This document shows, one piece after another, positions 7,866 through 11,896 of a DNA stretch of 11,896 nucleotides. The notes beneath the pieces are model-generated. The model did not search any database and had not been told where the DNA came from. It saw only the letters and a program-made list of their open reading frames with translations. How positions within the stretch are numbered: position 1 is the first letter of the stretch; each line of letters starts with the position of its first letter. The position numbers and the translations under genes were made by a program. This stretch comes from JBIOJM01 sp044450785 (GTDB lineage Bacteria > Planctomycetota > Planctomycetia > Isosphaerales > Isosphaeraceae), in the NCBI GenBank assembly GCA_044450785.1, contig JBIOJM010000320.1, positions 1-11,896 on the forward strand, written 5' to 3'.

Positions 7866-7908
7866 TCTGTCCTGAGCCGTACCCCCTTGTAGGGGGACAG
7901 AGAACGGC
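7866..7908. terminator. G/C-rich hairpin after the secreted repeat protein
   Basis: CCCCCT (7882-7887), TGT, AGGGGG (7891-7896) form a tight hairpin. GCCGT (7876-7880) pairs with ACGGC (7904-7908) outside it, and TCTGTCC (7866-7872) with GGACAGA (7895-7901) is an alternative pairing. It begins 12 bp after the stop at 7853. No T tract follows, so rho-independent function is uncertain. It shares the GAGCCGT … GAGAACGGC frame with the hairpin at 2710-2755. Confidence 0.45.
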
Positions 7909-7925
7909 GCCAAGAGGACACCGCC

Positions 7926-7935
7926 CATTTAACCC
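7926..7935 (+). repeat. Left copy of 10-bp target-site duplication
   Basis: CATTTAACCC directly abuts the left terminal inverted repeat of the MITE-like element and is repeated in the same orientation at 8165-8174. Confidence 0.78.
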
Positions 7936-8164
7936 CAATACCGTTGAATCAGTGATAAATCTAAGGCAGCAAAGTATTTGCTTCTCGTTCCCACGCTCCG
8001 CGTGGGAATGCTTTCCCCGACGCTCCGCGTCGTCGGACCAGGACCGAGGCTTTGCCCATCGAGCGGACGCGGAGCGTCCAAGACGGCATTCCCACGCGGA
8101 GCGTGGGAACGAGAAGCCGCAACTCCTTGTCTCGGTGGTAATTGATGCTAATTCAACGGTATTG
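7936..8164. mobile_element. MITE-like non-autonomous insertion element (229 bp)
   Basis: The element starts with CAATACCGTTGAAT (7936-7949) and ends with the exact reverse complement (8151-8164), giving 14-bp perfect terminal inverted repeats. Partial similarity continues about 10 bp further inward. The ten bases CATTTAACCC directly abut both outer ends (7926-7935 and 8165-8174), as expected of a target-site duplication. There is no ORF of transposase type inside, so it would be moved in trans. Inside are a 32-bp perfect inverted repeat and a second 13-bp pair. It sits in the 3'-3' gap between the secreted repeat protein gene and ispG and disrupts no gene. The IS family of its mobiliser is not identifiable here; a 10-bp duplication would fit IS4- or ISAs1-type transposases (inference). 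Confidence 0.82.
7980..8117. repeat. Nested 32-bp inverted repeat made of smaller palindromes
   Basis: Bases 7980-8011 are the exact reverse complement of 8086-8117. Each arm contains the near-palindrome TTCCCACGCTCCGCGTGGGAA or its complement form, so each arm can fold alone or pair with the other. A further pair, GACGCTCCGCGTC (8019-8031) and its complement (8066-8078), lies inside, leaving a 34-nt loop. From memory, TTCCCACGC-TCC-GCGTGGGAA units recur in intergenic DNA of many bacteria. Here they form the core of the mobile element. Confidence 0.9.
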
Positions 8165-8174
8165 CATTTAACCC
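8165..8174 (+). repeat. Right copy of 10-bp target-site duplication
   Basis: CATTTAACCC directly abuts the right terminal inverted repeat, identical to the copy at 7926-7935. The 50 bp from here to the ispG stop hold nothing I can call. Confidence 0.78.
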
Positions 8175-8224
8175 TGCCGACGAGTCCTTGGCCGCCGGCC
8201 GCCAGGTTTCTGGTCTCGGCCGGA

Positions 8225-9394
8225 TCAGTTGAGCACGGTGAGGGCCGCTTTTTGCTGCTTCTGCCGTTCTTTTTCGAGGTAGGAATCGAGCGGGCGGGTT
8301 TCCTCGTCGAAGCGTTCGACTTCCTCGAGGAGGGCCTGGACCATCTCGGCCTCCTTGACGTGGCGGATCGGGATCCCGCGCTTGAAGATGACCCCCTTCC
8401 CGGAACCGGCCGCGATTCCGAGGTCTGCCTCCTTGGCCTCGCCGAAGCCGTTGACCAGGCAGCCGAGGATGCTGATCCGGAGGGGGTTCTTCATGTTCTT
8501 CATCTTCTCCTCGACCTCGGCGACGATTCGCTCGAGGTCGATATCGAGCCGGCCGCAGGTCGGGCAGGCGACGACCTCGGGCTTGGTCACGCGGCGGTCG
8601 CAGGCGCGCAGGATGTCGAAGCCCGCCGCGATCTCCGGGACCGGGTCGCCCAGTAACGACACGCGGATCGTGTCGCCGATGCCCCGCAGCACGATCGCGC
8701 CAATGCCGGCAGCGCTCTTAAGCGTGCCGTACTCACGCGAGCCGGCCTCGGTGATCCCGACGTGGGTGGGATAATCGCATCGGGCGGCGTACTGGGTGTA
8801 GCACGCCAAGGCCGTCGGGACGTGGCTGGCCTTCAAACTGATGATCATCAGGTGGTAGCCGAGGCGCTCGGCGGTCTCGATGTACCGCAGGGCGCTCTCG
8901 ACGAGCGCCTCGGGGCAAGGAAACCCGTACTTGTCGATCAGGTCCTTCTCGAGGCTGCCCGAGTTGACGCCGATCCGCATCGGCACCCCCTTGTCCCTCG
9001 CCTTGCGGACGACCTCCTTGAATCGCTCCTCGCCACCGATATTGCCCGGGTTGATCCGGATCTTGTCGATGGCCCGGCGGCCCGACGGCGTGACCGCCTC
9101 GATGCAAGCCAGCGCCATCCGGTAGTCGTAATGGATGTCGGCGATCAGGGGAATCTTGATCCGGTCGCGGATCAGCTTGACGGCTTCGACGTCGTCTTTC
9201 TTGGGGACGGTCACCCGCGCGATCTCGCAGCCCGCCTCTTCCAGCCGATGGATCTGGGCCAGCGTCTCCTCGACATCGAACGTGTTGGTCGTGGTCATCG
9301 ACTGCACCCAGATCGGGTGATCGCCGCCGACGATGCAATCGCCGAGATCGACTTCGCGTGTCTTGTGCCGCTCTACCGTCGTGGCGTAGGCCAT
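8225..9394 (-). CDS. ispG: 4-hydroxy-3-methylbut-2-en-1-yl diphosphate synthase
   Basis: IspG (GcpE) catalyses the penultimate step of the MEP isoprenoid pathway, reductively converting methylerythritol cyclodiphosphate to HMBPP with a [4Fe-4S] cluster in the cytoplasm. The 389-aa product is the short two-domain bacterial form. The TIM-barrel half shows VQSMTTTNT, ARVTVP, PLIADIHYDYR, KIRINPGNIG and RIGVNSGSLE. The C-terminal half has cluster ligands C277 and C280 (ACPTCGR) and C312, with E319 as the expected fourth ligand. The usual NGPGE is NGFGE here. The C-terminal 20 residues are charged and Gln-rich, probably disordered. The ATG at 9392-9394 has no strong Shine-Dalgarno. A good promoter match lies upstream at 9466-9494. 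The zinc-ribbon gene upstream points the same way, 137 bp away. Confidence 0.97.
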   Translation of the reverse strand: MAYATTVERHKTREVDLGDCIVGGDHPIWVQSMTTTNTFDVEETLAQIHRLEEAGCEIARVTVPKKDDVEAVKLIRDRIKIPLIADIHYDYRMALACIEAVTPSGRRAIDKIRINPGNIGGEERFKEVVRKARDKGVPMRIGVNSGSLEKDLIDKYGFPCPEALVESALRYIETAERLGYHLMIISLKASHVPTALACYTQYAARCDYPTHVGITEAGSREYGTLKSAAGIGAIVLRGIGDTIRVSLLGDPVPEIAAGFDILRACDRRVTKPEVVACPTCGRLDIDLERIVAEVEEKMKNMKNPLRISILGCLVNGFGEAKEADLGIAAGSGKGVIFKRGIPIRHVKEAEMVQALLEEVERFDEETRPLDSYLEKERQKQQKAALTVLN

Positions 9395-9465
9395 CGTTCG
9401 CGTTCCCGAAGCTTCAGTGAATCAACCAGTTGCGCAGGTTCCACTTGCGCCCGACACATCAGCCT

Positions 9466-9494
9466 ATCGTAATCGAATTCGCGGCAGGGGTCAA
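9466..9494 (-). promoter_or_regulatory. Predicted sigma70-type promoter for ispG
   Basis: Read on the - strand, TTGACC (9489-9494) is followed by a 17-bp spacer and TACGAT (9466-9471). These match the -35 consensus at 5/6 and the -10 consensus at 4/6 positions. The implied transcript start near 9459 gives a leader of about 65 nt to the ispG ATG. Confidence 0.45.
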
Positions 9495-9531
9495 GTCGAG
9501 CGGGGACAGGCGCCGATAGGACGTACCGGTC

Positions 9532-9906
9532 TCAGCAAAGGACTGTTGCCGCAGCAAACCACGTGTCAGGCAACTGAGGGATTTTGGCGGCTTCTTCCGC
9601 CGAGACTGCGCGCTTTCCTTCGATGGTGAAGTGAATCCAGCCGCCACAATGCGGGCAGCGGCCGACAAACCCCGTCTCATTCCACCAGGCTTTTACCAAC
9701 GGATCGAGAACCGCTCGGCCGTGGTCTTCCAGTCCGAAATCGATCGCCTGCATCGGCTGCCCGCAGCCGGCATGAGGGCAATTGGGCTCCGGGTACACGA
9801 CGTGAGGCGCCAACTGCCCATCCAGCCCCCCCTTCCGGTAAAGGGCACGCATGTGGTTCAATTCCTCGGCAACCTGATCCTCGATTCTGCTGGCGACCCC
9901 AGCCAT
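9532..9906 (-). CDS. Small zinc-ribbon hypothetical protein
   Basis: I do not recognise a named family. The 124-aa product starts with a helical, acidic/basic N-terminus (EDQVAEELNHMRALYR). Two cysteine knuckles follow, C43-x4-C48 (NCPHAGCGQ) and C84-x2-C87 (RCPHCGGWIHF), which together would bind one zinc ion. The WIHFTIEGKRAVS strand and a short acidic tail end the protein. The ATG at 9904-9906 has GGGAGG six bases upstream; an in-frame TTG at 9927 would add seven residues and lacks that site. A perfect TATAAT -10 box lies 58 bp upstream. It precedes ispG on the same strand with a 137-bp gap that has its own promoter match, so a shared operon is doubtful. It is cytoplasmic and could bind nucleic acid or protein (inference). 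Confidence 0.8.
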   Translation of the reverse strand: MAGVASRIEDQVAEELNHMRALYRKGGLDGQLAPHVVYPEPNCPHAGCGQPMQAIDFGLEDHGRAVLDPLVKAWWNETGFVGRCPHCGGWIHFTIEGKRAVSAEEAAKIPQLPDTWFAAATVLC

Positions 9907-9964
9907 CGCCCACCTCCCACTCAACAACTTGACTCGGACACACCCGACGTGACTTCCAGGCGTT

Positions 9965-9993
9965 ATTATAGATCAGACGGGCCTTGATTCGAA
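9965..9993 (-). promoter_or_regulatory. Predicted promoter of the zinc-ribbon gene
   Basis: On the - strand, TATAAT (9965-9970) is a perfect -10 box, and TTCGAA (9988-9993) lies 17 bp upstream as a weak -35 (3/6). Transcription would start near 9958, about 50 nt before the ATG at 9906. Confidence 0.45.
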
Positions 9994-10080
9994 GCTTCGT
10001 CCCTTCCGTAAGGAACTCATTTGCCTGCGGAGCCCCAAGGTCTTCCCGCAATCAATGACGGTTCCGAAACCGCGCAAAAC

Positions 10081-10986
10081 ATGCCCTCACCGTTCCCCGT
10101 TCCAGATTGGCTCAAACCGATCCTCGTTCCCGTCTGGAACTCCGCCCATCGATACGGCTGGCTGGCCTATGACTATGGGAACGCTCTGGGGCGCGGCCGC
10201 ATCGAGAGATGCATCGTCTGCGGCCGGTTTCGGCCCATGTTGTACCGCCGCAGAGTGGTCCAGCGGCGGCTCGAGGAGATGTGGGGGCTCACGCGGCGAC
10301 TCGCCGAAGCCCTGGCGCGGAAGGAGTCGGGCGACTGCTCGCATTGCGGCGCCAAGCTGCGCGGGCGCAGGATCGCAAGCGTGCTGTTGTCGCTGTACGG
10401 CGTGGCCAACCCCCCTACTCCGGTCCGGACGCTGGCGCGATGGGTCGAGCAGCCCGAGGTTCAGGCGCTCCGAGTCGCCGAGATCAATCGGATCGACGGG
10501 CTGCACCAACAGTTCGCTCGACTGCCTCATTTCTCGGGCTCGGACCACGATCCCGCCTCGAAGCTCGACGCGCCCGGTAGGGGCATTCGCTCTGAAGATT
10601 TGACCCATCTGTCCTATCCCGATGGATGCTTCGACCTGGTGTTGACCTCGGAAACGCTCGAGCACGTGCCCGACCTCGAGGCCGCGCTGCGCGAGATCCA
10701 CCGCGTACTCGACTCGGGAGGCCGGCACATCTTTACAATCCCGCTGCTGCCCGGCATTCCCGAGACATTCGCGCGATCGATCGTCCTGCCTGACGGCACG
10801 ATCGAGGATCGCTCGCCGCGCATTTCTCATCCCGGCGGCGATTGGGGCTACCCCGTTTTCACCGAGTTCGGAGCGGACCTGCCGGCGCTCTTCAAGCACG
10901 CGGGCTTCAAGACCGACGTGTTTTTCGGTCCGGTGCGCGACGACGACCTGGCTCAAGTCTACGTCTGCCGCAAGCTGCCGCCCTGA
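10081..10986 (+). CDS. Zinc-ribbon and class I methyltransferase-like protein
   Basis: The product is 301 aa from ATG 10081. The N-terminal part has two cysteine pairs, C44/C47 (CIVCGRF) and C86/C89 (CSHCGAKLRGRR), a likely structural zinc site. The C-terminal part resembles Methyltransf_11: YPDGCFDLVLTSETLEHVPDLEAALREIHRVLDSGGRHIFTIPLLPG, then a late FKHAGFKTDVFF strand. The SAM-binding motif I normally seen as a GxGxG loop is not recognisable; RVAEINRIDGLHQQF occupies its place, so methyl transfer is uncertain. In other genomes such proteins often sit among glycosyltransferases and modify sugars or lipids, and a membrane glycosyltransferase is the convergent neighbour here. The start is uncertain: TTG at 10021 with AAGGA upstream would add 20 polar residues. 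ATG is preferred because the added residues look non-conserved. Confidence 0.75.
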   Translation: MPSPFPVPDWLKPILVPVWNSAHRYGWLAYDYGNALGRGRIERCIVCGRFRPMLYRRRVVQRRLEEMWGLTRRLAEALARKESGDCSHCGAKLRGRRIASVLLSLYGVANPPTPVRTLARWVEQPEVQALRVAEINRIDGLHQQFARLPHFSGSDHDPASKLDAPGRGIRSEDLTHLSYPDGCFDLVLTSETLEHVPDLEAALREIHRVLDSGGRHIFTIPLLPGIPETFARSIVLPDGTIEDRSPRISHPGGDWGYPVFTEFGADLPALFKHAGFKTDVFFGPVRDDDLAQVYVCRKLPP

Positions 10987-11007
10987 GCGAACGTGGCCCT
11001 CGCCGAT

Positions 11008-11896
11008 TTACTCAGCCGACCGTCTGGGGCCTTCGAACAGCGAGGCGACTCGGGCGACATTCGCTTCACTGAGGTGATAGACATAAATCGAGTGACCGAT
11101 CTTTTTGATCGGTTCGAATTGGCGGAAGTATTCGAATGCGTTGGGCGCGACGACGTTCCACGCCGGCGCCCTGGCCTGGACCACTTCTTCAGGAGGGGCA
11201 GGATCGTACAGCCGCCATGGCAGGCCGTAGAGCAGGGTCACACTGACCGCGTAGTATCCCGGCTCCAGCCGGCGCGCGGGTCCGAACAGCCTCGGATCGT
11301 TCGCCATCGGTTGTGTCGTGCCCGGCCGCACCGGGGGAAGGAACCATTGGAACGGTTCTCCCCGCATCGGGAAGATCGACGGGTTGATCTGGCCGAAGTA
11401 GGCCAGCCCGAGCGGCTGGCCGGGGACCTCTTCCTTCCACCAACGCTGGAGTGCGACCAAGTCCTGCCCCCAGTCGAGATTGCTGTCGATCAAGCGGGCC
11501 GGTACGCGGTCCGGACCGCCCGAAGTCCAGTTGAAATAGGCGAGGTAGTGCGGGTAAATCAAGACGCTGGCCACGATCGTCGACGTCAGCGATCCAGCGG
11601 CCAGCGTCGTCAGCACGCCCTTGCCGGGACTTCGCAGACTTGCCGCCCAGGGAGCGACCTTCCCGCAGGCGATGAAGACGAAAGGCGCGATCGGGAGCAC
11701 GTAACGCAGACCGAGATTGATGTCGGTCAACAGGCTGATGGAAAAAAGGACCACGAGCGGCATGGTCCAGAGAGTGATCTCGTCGGCAAGCGCCGCGCGG
11801 GTGCGAATTGTCATCACCGACGCCGGCAGAGAGAGGATCACGAGGATCCAGGTCCCCTCCGGGACCTTGTAGATCAGCGTGAGGAGGTAGTAGTAC
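11008..11896 (-). CDS. Membrane glycosyltransferase (GT39/ArnT/PMT-like), 5' partial
   Basis: The frame is open from the window end (YYYLLTLIYKVPEGTW…) to the TAA at 11008-11010, so the visible 295 or so residues are the C-terminal part of a larger protein. Hydrophobic helices are visible: one after YYYLLTLIYK, one at LWTMPLVVLFSISLL, one at LRYVLPIAPFVFIACG, and one near TLAAGSLTSTIVASVLIY. A soluble tail follows. The block YPHYLAYFNWTSGGPD … LIDSNLDWGQDLVALQRW is characteristic of bacterial GT-C family proteins that take sugars from polyprenyl phosphate and act at the outer face of the inner membrane. Donor and acceptor are unknown. The stop is 21 bp from that of the convergent methyltransferase-like gene. 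No start codon is called because the gene begins outside the window. Confidence 0.85.
   Translation of the reverse strand, partial: YYYLLTLIYKVPEGTWILVILSLPASVMTIRTRAALADEITLWTMPLVVLFSISLLTDINLGLRYVLPIAPFVFIACGKVAPWAASLRSPGKGVLTTLAAGSLTSTIVASVLIYPHYLAYFNWTSGGPDRVPARLIDSNLDWGQDLVALQRWWKEEVPGQPLGLAYFGQINPSIFPMRGEPFQWFLPPVRPGTTQPMANDPRLFGPARRLEPGYYAVSVTLLYGLPWRLYDPAPPEEVVQARAPAWNVVAPNAFEYFRQFEPIKKIGHSIYVYHLSEANVARVASLFEGPRRSAE

Noticed and set aside
7926..8174. CRISPR array or tRNA-like structure in the palindromic intergenic region
   Set aside because: The repeats are inverted, not regularly spaced direct repeats with unique spacers, and no cloverleaf with anticodon and T-arm features could be drawn.
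7850..8656. 268-codon + strand frame through the mobile element and opposite ispG
   Set aside because: Runs through palindromic element DNA and the antisense of ispG; no ribosome site or family similarity.
9463..9520. 7-bp inverted repeat CCTATCG … CGATAGG upstream of ispG as an operator
   Set aside because: Short arms separated by more than 40 bp; expected by chance in this much sequence.

Overview
The window looks like a piece of a planctomycete chromosome (phylum Planctomycetota, probably close to Isosphaeraceae or Gemmataceae). The main reasons are a DUF1559 type II pseudopilin-like protein, a Uma2 (DUF820) protein, a secreted carboxypeptidase-regulatory-like repeat protein, small zinc-ribbon hypotheticals and high GC. 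The placement is from family content only; there is no rRNA or other marker gene.

Layout, left to right. (1) 1-2692, + strand: the two subunits of DNA topoisomerase VI, top6B (5' end cut off by the window) and top6A, joined by a TGATG stop/start overlap. Topo VI is mainly archaeal and plant and only sporadic in bacteria, so this is the most unusual coding content here. Its GC looks lower than that of the genes downstream. A 14-bp perfect-stem hairpin follows top6A. (2) 2821-3720, - strand: a DUF1559 protein convergent with top6A. (3) 3998-7853, + strand: three closely spaced genes, namely a GabD-like aldehyde dehydrogenase, a Uma2-family putative nuclease and a secreted repeat protein of beta-sandwich domains. 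(4) 7854-8224: a gene-free stretch between convergent genes. It holds a terminator-like hairpin and a 229-bp non-autonomous insertion element (MITE-like) with 14-bp terminal inverted repeats, a 10-bp target-site duplication and nested long palindromes. (5) 8225-9906, - strand: ispG of the MEP isoprenoid pathway, preceded by a small zinc-ribbon protein gene; both have plausible sigma70-type promoters. (6) 10081-10986, + strand: a zinc-ribbon plus methyltransferase-like protein. (7) 11008-11896, - strand: the C-terminal part of an integral-membrane glycosyltransferase, cut off by the window end.

The genes do not form one pathway. The linked units are top6B-top6A (one heterotetrameric enzyme) and possibly the aldehyde dehydrogenase/Uma2/repeat-protein run, where only spacing suggests co-transcription. 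No CRISPR array, tRNA, rRNA or transposase gene was seen. I did not find a clear new multi-gene system. The strongest items for a second look are the bacterial Topo VI operon and the MITE-like element.
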